In this document: piece after piece, positions 34,201 through 46,200 of the stretch
Numbering within the stretch: position 1 is the stretch's first letter
How the letters are laid out: every line of letters starts with the position of its first letter
From: Micractinium sp. NFX-FRZ
Lineage: Eukaryota; Chlorophyta; Trebouxiophyceae; Chlorellales; Chlorellaceae
Assembly: GCA_029339195.1 (NCBI GenBank)
Contig: JAPTJF010000456.1
Location: forward strand, 1-49,921
Length of the DNA: 49,921 nt
Direction: 5' to 3'
Translations under genes and position numbers: made by a program
Notes under the pieces: generated by a model
What the model was told of the DNA's origin: nothing
Databases searched by the model: none
The model's input: only the letters and a program-made list of their open reading frames with translations

Positions 34201-37200
34201 AGGGGGGTGGGAGTGACACACGCACCACCTCCGCTACCCCTCAATTGAAATGCAAAGGCCAAGTACTGCTTTTGAAGGCACCCTGCACACAGATTTTTTT
34301 CATGAAATGTTCAACAAATTCGAGCTGCCTCTTGGCTCTCCCGCCCGCCCGCCCGCAGGCCGAGTACGAGCGCGTGAAGGCCGCCTACACCGACATGTCC
34401 TCCTCCCTGGAGTCCCTCTCAGCCGAGAAGCGGCGGCTGGAGGCGGCGGTGGCGCAGATGGAGGCAGACGGGCGGCGCAGCGACCGCGAGCGGCGCTCGC
34501 TGGAGCAGCAGGTGCGTGGGTTTCAGGCGGCGGCGGTGGCGTGTGGTGCGACGGCATTGCGGGCGTAAGGAAGCAGCGGCGGGGTGCCTGATGGTGAGTT
34601 ACGGACACGGCTTGCATGCTGCGCTGTGCACCCGACCATAAGCGGATGGCTTCAAAACCTACGACCATGCTGTTCCCCCTGGTCTGCGCACGCCCGCTCC
34701 TGCCTCCCCATTCTTTCTCACCCCGCCTACCATCCCTTGTGTCTGGCCTTCACTATAAGCAGGTCAGAGGCTGGGCCAGATTTCCTGGTTGCCACAGAAG
34801 ATGCCCGTTTCCTTCAGCTCACCCCCCTGCTCCTCCTCCCATCCCTTCAACCCCAAGCAGGCCAAGGACCTGAACCAGCAGATTGCCCGCCTGCTGCACG
34901 AGATGCAAGTGCTGCAGTCGGGGCTGTCCCACGAGGCGGCGGGCGGCGGCACGCCCGGCGCCGCCGGTTTTGCGGGGGGCAACGCCAGCGACGTCACCAC
35001 GCAGAGGCTGGTGGAGTTCAAGGACATCGAGGTGAGGGGGGCTGAGCTATGCTGTGCTGGGCCACGCTGTGCTGTGCTGTGCTGTGCCACGCATTGCAGT
35101 GCTGGGCCGTGATGGGCTGTGCTGTGCTGGGGGGTGGGCGATGACGAGGGCGCCGAGGTCTTTGGTGCGGGTCTGGGGTCGGCCCGGTGTTAGGGCTGTG
35201 TAGATCATGCGCGGTGCACATCCACGTGTTGCAGTGTTCCACGGATCACGAGGCCTGCAGTGGTGCAGACGACAGGGGGGAGGCTGGCAACCCTAGCTGC
35301 CTGCACTGCTTGCGCTGACGACTCACCCGTTTTGTGCCCCATCCTGCCCGCGCCCCGCCCCCGCCTTCTCCTCCCCTTCCCGTCTGCAGGAGCTGCAGCA
35401 GCAGAACGCGCGCCTGCTGGTGGTCAACCGCCAGCTGAGCCAGGAGGCGGAGGCCACGCGGGCCGAGGCGGAGACTGCGCTGCGTGCCGAGTACGAGGCC
35501 GGACTGCAGCAGGTGTGGGGGGTGCAGCGCCGGCGGGGCGGGGTGGGATGGGGCGGGTAACATGCGAAGGAGGGAGGGTGGGCAGGCAAGGGATCTACTG
35601 AAGCCTCTCCTGCATGCAGCCCGTCCTCACCTCGTCTCCACTCACCGGCCTCCTGCTTTGCCTCTCCATCTTCTTCTCCGCTGCAGCTCTCCAAGCAGCT
35701 GGGTGGCCTACTTGCCCCCCTGCCCCTGCCCTCCGCCCGCTGCCGGAGTCAACGTGCCTTTCCTATCACACTCCCTCCCCGCCTGCAGCTCTCCAAGGAG
35801 CTGGACGACCTGCGCACCAGCCGGCGCAGCGCGGAGAAGATGCTGCAGCAGGTGGGTGGGGTGGGGGGTGGGGCAGAGGATTGTAGAGCTGGGGTGGGGG
35901 TAGGGCGTGGGGTGGGGCACAGGATCTTAGTGGTGGGCTGGGGTGGGGTAGAGTCATGTGGGGTTGGGGTGGGAGCGGACGGGGTGGGCAGCAGACGCGG
36001 TGTGTGTGCGGGAGGCTTGTCATGCTGAGCTGCGTAACGCTGGGCCTGACGAGTGTCGACACGCCCAGCTACGCCTGCCGCCCAGTGCCTCGTGCCCTGC
36101 CACGCATTCACCGACCCCTCCCCTGTCCCACCCTCCCCGGCAGGTGGTGCGGCAGCGTGACACGCTGCGCCAGCTGCTGCAGAGCAGCGGCAACGATTTG
36201 GATGCAGCCCGCCAGGCATATGTCCAGTCCCTGGCCACCCAGTCGCCAGGCGGTGCTGCCGCCTCGCCCGGCCCCGGCGGCGCCACGCCGGGGGCCGCGG
36301 CGGGCGGCGCCAGCGGTGCCACGCCGGCGCCAGCTGGCGGCCAGCCTGGTGGCCCTGACTACCGCGGCATGTATGCTGACCTGGAGGGTCAGATGAAGGA
36401 GTATAAGGAGGAGGCGGCCAAGACGGCGGAGATGCTCAGCAAGGACGTGAGTGCTGCGCCTAGCTGGCAGGCTGGTTGAGTTGGTGCTGGTATTTTGCTG
36501 GGAGTTGATGGGGTGACCTGCTGGTGTGAGGGACAAAGTTGGTGCGAGGTGGCAGGGCGTGCAGCCAGCACTTGCTGTGCAGGCTTGGTCACGCCGGGCT
36601 ACAACACCTCTCCCGGCCACTTCTTTCACCAACCACTTCTTTCACCTTCTTTCACCCTCTCCCTTGCCACCCCCCACCCCTGCACCTCGCTCTACAGCTG
36701 GCGCAAGCGCGGGAGGAGGCGTCTGTGGCGCGCAGCGAGGCTGGGCGTGCGCGTGCGGAGGCCGAGTTTGAGCGGGACCGGTCCACTCGGCTGGCTGAGT
36801 CGGTGGAGATGCAGCGGCAGCAGGTGGGGTGCCAGGGTGGGTGGGCGTGGTTAAAACCTGATAAGAATATGTGTCACAGGTACAGGGGGGCAGGAGAGAG
36901 AGGGGACCAGCTGGCTGTAGGTGGGTACTGCTGTGCTGACTTGGCTGTTTGGAGCAGAAGCAAGAGCCGGTGCACACCTGTGGCAAGCGCATGGGTTGCA
37001 CCTGCCAAGCGCGGCAGCTTTGCAGCTCGTGCACCTCCGTTCGCTACATCACTCATGCCTGGGAGCGCTGGAACCAGGCCAAGGTCCTCTGCTAGTCCAG
37101 GTTGACAGCATGCCGCCCTCCGGCTTGAAGTGCTTTGCACATCGCTCTTTTCCTTTGTCCACTGTACCTACTTTTCCTTTGTCCAGGTTGAGAGCATGCT

Positions 37201-40200
37201 GTCCAGCAACGCCAAGTACCAGTCGCTGCTGACCGACGCGGAGCGCAAGCTGGCGTCGGCGCAGGCGGCGGCAGACGAGGCGCGCGACACGGTGAGTGAG
37301 CGCTCTGCACTGCCGGCCAGCTTGGCGGCGAGTGGGCTCGAGGCCCCCCCCCACAGGTCGTGCTGCAGCTGCCCAGCTGGCGTGCTTGTCTCGCGCTGTG
37401 CTGCGCTGTGCTTCACAGGTTGCACACGTGCTCTCACCCCGCCTCCCCTTCACTCCTGACCAACCTCCTCGGCCTGCCTGCCTGCCACCACAGGCGCGGC
37501 GCGAGAGCATGCGTGCCGAGAGCCTGGAAGCCGAGAAGAAGCTGCTGACGTCAGCAGAGGCGCGGGCGGCCAACGAAGTGGGAGAGGCCTCCCGCGAGCG
37601 CTTCCGGGTGGCGGCGGAGCTGGAGGCGGCGCGCCGGGTGCACGCTGATCGCGAGGGCCAGCTGGCGGCGGAGGTGGCGCGGCTGAAGGAAGAGGTGCGG
37701 TTGGTGAAAGTAAATAAGAGCCCCACTAAGCAATCGGGGGCAGGATGAAGGGGGTGGCAGAGGGATGGGTTGCACCTGTAGGCTGGGGGTGGCCGAAGGA
37801 TGTGGGTGCATTCGAGGGATGGGTGGGAGCAGCTTGAGGGGGGCAGGTTTGAGGGAGGGGCAGAGGCACCAGGGGGCAGGGCAGCCTCCTGGGCTGGCAG
37901 GCACGTGCGTGGCAGGGGCGGGTAGGCATTTGGGAACGCCAAAAGCGGGCGCCGCCATCAACCCTCCAGCATGCACTGACCGGGTTCCCTGTTTGCTCAA
38001 TGTCAGAGGTTCGATACTTCTTCGGTACTGTTATATGGCGAAATCCATATAGCACCCCGTTTCCATGCACTGACCCATGCCGCCTTCCTCCCGCCTACGC
38101 CCGCCCACCCCGCAGGTCCAGCGGTCTGGCCGTGATCTGTCCGATGCGCAGCGTGACCTCACCATCGCCCGCAGCCGCGCTGAGGCGGCCACCAAGGCTG
38201 CCGACGTCAGCCAGGCGGATGCCACGCAGAAGCTGCAGAAGCTGGACGAGGAGGTGAACGGGCACACAGGGGGTGGGGGTGGGGCTGGAGTGCTGTTGTT
38301 GTGGAGGTGGGGCTGGAGTGCCGTTGTTGTGGGATTGCTGAGGTGTATGAGTGGGGGTGAGGTGGGGCGGCAGCCTGGGAGAGGCTGCGCTAGGTAGGCG
38401 GCGAGGTGAGCTGGTGGGAAGGGCAATGGCTGCAGCGTTTCTGCTTGCAGACGCTCAAACAAGGAAATGTTCCAGGTGAGTCTTTGGGGGGCCAGGTGGA
38501 TGCTTGCAACCTGCCAGCCTGCCACCTGCTGCCGTCTTGCCCGTTCACCCCCTCCTCCCCGCCTCCCTTCCCTGCTGCCCACCCGCAGGTGCGCCATCTG
38601 CGCGACGCCCTGTCCACCGCCCAGCAGCGCGCCACCGCCGCCGAGGCCCGTGTCGAGCTGCTGCAAGATGCTGTGCGCAAGGCGGAGGAGCGGGCTGCCC
38701 GCCTGGAGATGGCGGCTGCCTCACGGGCCGCCTCTGGCCCCTCTGGTGGGCCTTCTGGCGAGGCGGGTGCGGGCGCTGCTGATGGCAGCCGCGAGGCTGA
38801 GCTGGCTGCCGAGGTGAAGCTGCTGCGGGAGGAGCTGGCGGCGGCACAGGTGGGTGGGCGGGGACCTGGTGCAGCTGTTGGTTGGCTGGGCTGTGTGCTG
38901 TTGGGCTGTTGTGCAGTGCTGGCCTGTGTGCTCCCCTCGTCAAGCGAGAGAAGACTGAGTGCAGCTGGCTTGCACTGCATTGCCCCCTGCGGCCGCCGCC
39001 ACCTCAAGTGTACCCGTCGCCGCCACACTCTCTGCTCCCGCCCACGTGTTGTGCATCCCTGCCTCCTTGCTGCCCATCCTTGCCTCCTTTCCTCTCACAC
39101 CGGACAGCTCCTGCTGCTACGGGCCACGCCAAGAACTCTTGAGATGCTGGCACTTACCTGCACACACACGCACACATCCTGTTCTGCATTGTGCAGGAGA
39201 CGGCTGCCGCCTGCATCCCACACACCAAGCAAGTTACAGTGCCTTCCCATTCCCTGCTCCGCGTGTGACATGTCACCCCGCCCCCCCCCCCCACACACAA
39301 CACACCCGCACTATGCAGGAGACGGCTGCCGCTGCCACGGGCCACGCCAAGCAGTTTGAGATGCTGGCCAAGACGAGCGAGGAGGCGCTCAAGTCGATGC
39401 AGGGCGACCATGAGAAGTTCAAGGCGGAGGCGGGGGCGCGGTGAGCAGGGGCAGGGGGCAGTGAATCGTGGTGTTTATTACACCACAAAGGGAGGTTGTG
39501 TGGGTTGTGGGCGGAGGCGGGGCCGCCGTGAGGGGGGCAGGGGGCAGGGGCACGGTGAGAGGGAGGAGGCGGGGTGCCGGGTGCGCAAGTGTGTGTGTTT
39601 GATGGGCCATGCAATCCCTGCCGCCTTGCCTACGTCGAAGCCACTGTCCCGTGCATTCCCACATGGGGGCACCCTTCACCCACCCATAATTCCTGCCTGC
39701 CTCACCCAACTCCCCCACCCCGCCTCCCCCCTCCCCCCTCCCCCCTCCCCCACCCCCACCCCCGCAGCTTCAACGCGGCCCACGAGGAGATGGAGCGTCT
39801 GCGTGCCGCCGTGACCACTGCCGAGGGCGAGGTACGGGAGGCCAAGGCTGCGGAGAAGGAGTTTGCCAGCGAGTGCGAGCGGCTGGAGCGGGAGCACGGC
39901 GTGGAGCGGCAGCGCCTGCAGGTGGGTGGGTGGGTGGGCGGGGCAAAGGGGAGGGGTGCTCGAGCGTGGTGTACAGTGTGTTGTAGGAGGCGGGTGCATG
40001 GAATGGCAGCGCCTTCCGGTTGGGCAAGAGGGGGTCTGCTCTCATGTGTTGTGTATGGTGTTTGTGGGAGGCGCGGGCGAGGGATGGCGCCGTCTGCCGG
40101 TGGGCGGCACGTCGGGTGGTGTATGCTGTGGTGGAGCCGGCGTGGGATCTAGATGTGCGGGTACTGCAGAAGGGGGTGTGGGTGTGGTTTGTTCCTTGCG

Positions 40201-43200
40201 GGTCAAGGGGCCAGGCTGCTACATGCCGTTGCTTGCTTGCCGGGCCCAACATGGCCCAGCCTCCCCTCCTAGTTTGCCTGCGTGCCCGCCCCCGCTGGAC
40301 CCCGCCTTCTCTTCTCAAACCTCACCTCTTCCCAACCCCGGCCTGCCCCGCAGTCTGAGGTGGACGAGGCTCGGCGCGACCGCGACGCCCAGGCCAGCCA
40401 GGCGTCCCGCCTGCGCGAGGAGGTGGGCCTGCTGCGCCGGCAGTACGCCGACGCCAAGCGAAACTACGACCACGAGGTGATGCAGCATGGAGATGCGCTC
40501 AAGCGATACGGCGGTGAGTGCGGGACAGCTGTGAAGTACGGGTTTGGAGTGTTGGGGCAGAGAAGGACTGGGGTGTGCTCAGGCGGGGCATGCCCGGGGC
40601 AGAGGGAACAGTGGCGGTAGGAGGGCGGGATGGTGGGCAGAGGTGGCGCCGTGGGCAGAACATTCTCAAGCGGAAGTCATGAGGTGGTGCAGCACGGCAA
40701 CGTGCCTAAGCGAGATGGCGGTGCGTGGGGGAGATCGCGGTTTGAGGTTTCAGGGCAGAGGGGTCGAGCGGAAGGGGCAGGGTGCGTGGAGAGGAGCAGC
40801 AGGAGTATGGCACAGGGTGGTGCCAATGGGCAGAGCAGGTAACTGAGCAAGGCGTCCTTGAAGACAGCAGCCCCTCTTCTGATCCTCCTCCCCGCACACC
40901 GCCAGCCGTCTCTTTCTTCTCATTGCCAACGCTGTGCGCCCTCCCATCACCTGCCCCCAGCCATGGAGACGGCATACACCTCGCTGCAGCAACGCCTGAA
41001 CGAGGCTGTGCTCGAGTTGGACGCTGCCCGTGTGGCAAAGACCCAGGCAGAGGCAGACTGGGAGGTGGCGCGTGGCGAGCTGCAGCAGCGGGCGGGCGAG
41101 GCGGAGCGGCGTGCGCAGGCGCTGTCTGAGCAGCGGGATGTGCTGCAGCAGCAGCTGGAGAAGGCGGCGTCTGAGACGCCCGGCGAGGGTGCGCCCAGCC
41201 TACAGCTGCTGCTACTCCTGCTGCCGCCGCTGCTGCTGCTGCTGCTGCTGCCCTTTGTGTGGGGATAGGGGGGTGCGCGTGGTGTATGATGCCGGGAATG
41301 TTGCGCGCGTCCTGGCTGGCTGGGCCCAGTAGTCGCGCTGGCCTGCTGCTCTGCCCCTGCTACTGGCCTTCCACCCTGCCATCTGTGCCCCCCCCGCTCC
41401 CCTTGCGCCGCAACCCAATTCCCAATTCAACCTCAATTCATCCTGCTCGCCCCACACCCTGCTAACCGTCTTTTGCCCTCACCTCCACCCCCGCCCTCCC
41501 CGTGCCAGGCGGCGACTTCTCCGACGCGCTGCGCCTGCTGCGCCAGGACCGAGAGGCCGCTGAGATCAACCTGCAGCTGTCTGAGCGCGAGCTGGCCCGC
41601 CTTCGTACCGAGGCGGCAGTGGCCAAGCGGGCAGCTGAGGAGGCGCGGGCGCAGCTGGGGGCGGAAGTCGAGCGGGCACGCAGCGCTGTGCGCGCTGAGC
41701 AGGACCAGACGGTGCTCATGCAGAAGCTGGAGCAGTTCAACCTGCTGAGGGAGAGCAACGCCACGCTCAGGTGGGTGGGCGGGTGGGGAAGGGGCCCAGC
41801 GGGAGTGGCAAGCAAGGCTGCAAGGGTGGGTGATTGGCGGAGTGGTGTGCCCTGTGGGCAAAGCTTGCCCCCCTCAACTGCCTCGTGCAGTGCGCAGCCG
41901 CTGCCCATGCAAGGCATTGCTTCATCCTGCTGCCTTACCAGTGCGTGACGATCTCTTTTCTGACTCTCCCTTCCCCCCGCCCCTCCTGGCTCCCTCCCGA
42001 CCTCTTGCCCTCAGGGCGGACAACGAGCGTGCGCAGCGGCAGGTTCGCGAGCTGCAGGGCAAGGTGCGCGCCGCCGAGGCGCAGCTGTCGCCGCTGCAGC
42101 AGAAGATCCGGGGTCTGGAGGCGGCGGCAGAGGGCGCCGCTGCTGAGCTGGGCGCGGCGCGCGACCAGGCCGACCGCTGGCAGAAGCGTGCGCAGCAGCT
42201 GATGCAGAAGTATGAGTCGGTCGACCAGCAGGAGCACCAGCGGGTGCTTTCTGAGCTCAAGGATGCCCAGGACCGTGCGCGGGCTGCAGAGGCGCGGCTG
42301 GCAGCGGCCGCTAGCGAGGCTGGGGGAGCCCAGCAGGCACTGGTGGGAGAGCGGCAGGCGCTGTCGGGGCTGCAGAAGAGGCTGGAGGAGGCGCAGGGAG
42401 AGGCTGCGGCGCGGGCGGACGAGCTGGCAAAGACAAAGGTGGGGGCCACCGGGATGGGGTGGATGGGGGAGCAACTGGCGGGTGGATGGCTGTGCGGCTG
42501 GCTAGGGACAGTGGAAGGCGGACGGGACGGTCTTCTTCCCCTTGTTCACTTCCCAGACACACCCATTCCAGTGTCACCTCCAGCCCGCCTCGTCACTCCC
42601 GTGCCCTTGTGACCTGCCAAGCAAGCTCGGCGCCTGCCATTGCAGTTTGCAAGAACTGAAACTTATCACCCACGTCGTCCCCATTCCCTTTCTGCGCCCG
42701 CAGACCGACCTGGAGGCCAGCCGACGCATCCACAAAAACCTGACCGAGGTCATCCGCCGCCACTTCAACCCCGAGGGTGCGCCCTGCTGCCACTGGCTGC
42801 TGCCGCTCCTTCGCCCCGCTTGTCAAGCTCTTGGGGGTGCGCTGTGCTGCTGGTGCCGGGTATCCTTTCCCGCCGCCCAGCTCGCTCACGCATTGTGCAC
42901 ACTCCCTCAGAAAGGGCCTCTCTTTTTTCGCACTCTTTGACCTCTCTCTTCCTCTCCCTCACGGGTCCTGTTCCTTTTCCTCACCCCTGAGCCTCCCTTT
43001 CACCCTCGTCCTCCTCATCCCCTCCCCATCTGCCCCCGCTGCTGCCTGCAGGCAAGACCATCAAGGACTGGGTGCAGGTGCAGATCAAGAAGGAGCAGCG
43101 GCTGAAGGAGCTGGAGGCCAAGGCTGCCACGCTCGAGGGGCAGGAGGTGAGGGAGGGGGTCGGTTTATTGAGCTGGGAAGGAGGTGGAGGCCAAGGCGGC

Positions 43201-46200
43201 GAGTACTGTAGGGGGCAGGGGCTGGCGCACTGCGGCGTGTGGGCCCCTGAGCCCCAGGCTGGCCGGTCTGTTGTTTGCATAACTGTCTGCATGGTCCAGA
43301 TAAACAATGTTGGTGAGCGCTCCTGCAAGCTATGCCTGCCTGCTGCACAGCCCACCCGCCGCCTACTCTGTACCGCCGCCAGCTGCTCAGCCCGCCCGCT
43401 GCCCGCCCTCCATCCCCCCTGCCCCGCCTGCAGGGCCAGGCTGCCCAGGCCGACGCTGGCGAGGCGGCTGCGCTGCGCCAGGAGGTGGAGCGGTTGAACG
43501 GCGAGCTGGTGGCCAAGGCGGCTGAGCTGGAGCAGGAGCAGGAGAAGGCAAAGAAGGCGCAGGCCCGTGCGCTGGAGATGGGTGCGTGGGGGGGCCAGGG
43601 GGCAGGGAGCGGGGATTTGGAGGGAGGGCGAGGTGGGAGCGGGGTGGGGCTGAAGGGGTGTGGGGAGGCAGTCGAATGGGAAGGCCGCGCTGCTTGCGGG
43701 CTGGGCTCAGTGAGCGAGGTGGCGCATGCTGCCTTTTGACATCACCCGTGAGTGCGTTGTCTGTCGGCCAGCCCATGCTGCATTTGCCATTGCTTACACT
43801 AAATTCTGTCCCTGCCATGCGCCCATCTCACCCGCTGCAGCCAAGAAGGCGCGAGGCGCTGCTGACGAGGCCAAGCGGGATTTGGTTGATGCCAAGCGCC
43901 AGCTGGAGGCCGCCCAGGTTGAGCGGCGCCAGCTGGCAGCACAGGTGGCGGCCCTGCAGGCAGAGAAGGCTGCCCTGCAGCAGCGCATCTCGGCCCTTGA
44001 AGCGGAGCTGGCGGCCGCCCGGCAGGCGGCGGCAGCCGCGGCGGCGTCTGCCAAGCGGGGCCCTGCAGCGCGGGAGCACGCGCAGCGCCAGGTGGCAGAA
44101 ATCCAGGAGCGGGCGATGCACCAGGTGCAGCAGGAGCTGAAGAAGACGCTGCAGAAGCGCAAGCAGCCAGAGGCGGAGGCAGCAGCGGTGGGGGCGCCCG
44201 AGGGCGGCGCGGCGGCGGCCACGCCGCCGGCAGCAGCTGCCCCCGCGGCCGCGGCAGGCAGGCAGCCAGCGGCGGCCAAGCGCACGCGCGTGACGCCGCC
44301 TGGCGCACCCCCGGCTGCACCTGCCCAGGCGGAGCAGCAGGCGGCAGCGGCAGCCGCAGCCGCAGCGGCGGCGGAGCAGGAGGCCGCAGCTGCGGCAGCG
44401 GCAGCGGCAGCAGAACAGGAGGCCGCAGCGGTGGCAGCGGCTGAGCAGGAGGTGGCGGAGGCAGCAGCAGCTGCGGCCGAGGCGCCTGCGGCAATGGAGG
44501 AGGGGGAGGAGCATGCCGAGGAGGCTGAGCAGGTGCGGAATGGGGGCCCTGGGGCACAGTGGGTTGAGGTTAGGGGGGAAGGAGGGCGCTGAGGGGGGCA
44601 GCTGGTGGTGCAGGCAGCTGGTTGTGTAGGCATCAGCGTGTGGCTACAGGTGAGCGGTCGGCTGGCAGCTGTGGCTGCAGGTGCTGTCTTGGCGCCTTCG
44701 CACCGCCTCTCCCCGGCCAGTCCCCTGTGTCTCACACCCCCCTGCATGCTGGCCCCATGTGCCTGCCCCCCTTCCTTTCCACAGGAGTTTGGTGAGGGAG
44801 AGGGAGAGGGAGAGGAGGCCCATTATGAGGAGGAGGGAGGAGTCGAGGCGGAGGCCGAGGAGGGGCAGTACGAGGAGGGTGAAGAGGAGGAGGAGGGCGG
44901 CGGTGCAGCCGAGGCAGAAGCTGTGGCTGCAGCTGAGGAGCAGCACCACGCAGATGAGCAGCAGCACGGCGAGGGAGAAGTGGCGGGCGGCGAGGAGGAG
45001 GAGGAGGAGCAGGAGCAGCAGCTGGATGAAGGGGAGGAGCCAGCTGCCACGCGTGCCGCTGCTGCTGATGGCGCTGGCGAGGAGCACATGCAGGCAACGG
45101 AGGAGGCGGAGCATGGCGAGGAAGCAGGTGGGGCTGCGCCTTTCGCAGAGGGCGCATTGACAGCTGTGCGCCTGGGCTGACTGATCTGTGCGGGAGGCTG
45201 TAGCAGCAGCGGGAGCGCAGGGATGCCCAATGTGTGGTGTGGCAGTGGCAGTGATTTGAGCATGGGAAGGGTACACCACCGCTGGGCTCGTGCTGCGCCT
45301 GACCCCACCTCCCTGACACCTCTGGCTGCTGCTGCTGGTGCAGGGGAGGAGGTAGAGCAAGGTGTGGAGGAGCAGGGGGAGCCAATGGATGCGGAAGAGG
45401 GGCAGGAGGAGGAGCAGCAGCTAGAGGAGGAGCAGGAGGAGGCGCAAGAGGAGGAGCAGGAGCAGGCTGCTGGCGAGGAGGAGGAGCAGCAGCATGCAGA
45501 GGGCACTCTTGAGGAGGAACTGGAGGCGGCAGCGGCGGAGGGTGAGGAGGAGCAGCATGATATGGATGAGGGGGAGGAGGCGGCGGTGGCTGAGCAGGAG
45601 GCAGCAGCGGCAGCAGCAGAGGAAGCCGCAGCGGCAGCGGCAGCTGCAGAGGACGCAGCCGCGACTGCCGAGGTAGAGGCAGCGGAAGTGGAAGCGGAAG
45701 CGGAAGCTGCGCCGGTGGCAGCCCCTGCTGAGGTGGCCCCTGCTGAGCATGCTGCGCATGCTGAGGCGGAGGAGGACTTGGATGCACAGCTGGCAGCCAT
45801 GGAGGCCGAGGATGCAGCGGTGGAGGCGGCTGCCGCGGCTGCTGCTGCGGAGGAGAGGGCAGAGGGCGAGCAGCAGGCGGCAGCAGAGGATGGCGGGCCC
45901 GGGTCCGGCCTGCAGGCAGCCCGCCAGGCAGCCCTGGCCGCTGTCAAGTTGCCACCCAAGCCTCGGCAGACGCCCACCCCTGCGACCAGCGCGGGCGGCG
46001 GCGCAGCGGCGACGGCGCCAGGCAGCAGCGGGGACGGCGCCGCGGGCGAGGGGCGCCGGCGCAAGCGTGAACCCATTGTCTTTACCGTTGACACGTCAGA
46101 GGCGCCAGCACCGCCCGTGGCCGCCGGCCCCAGGCCCCTGGCAGCCGGGCCCAGGCCCCTGGCAGGTGCGCTGGGAACCCGTGTGTGCATGCTGTTGTCC

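Noticed and set aside
36614..36660. Repeated CCACTTCTTTCACC before NUA exon 14
   Set aside because: A short pyrimidine-tract repeat only; it does not match exon 14, so it is not counted as an exon echo.
38451..38475. 25-nt candidate micro-exon in NUA intron 17 (TGCAG, then ACGCTCAAACAAGG..., then GTGAGT)
   Set aside because: Both splice sites look good, but 25 nt would shift the frame of the downstream coiled coil, and exons 17 and 18 join perfectly in phase 0 without it.
43794..46190. Long minus-strand open frames (317 and 455 codons) opposite the NUA tail
   Set aside because: They are Ala/Ser/Cys-rich shadows of the GC-rich Ala/Glu repeats, with no splice sites or similarity.
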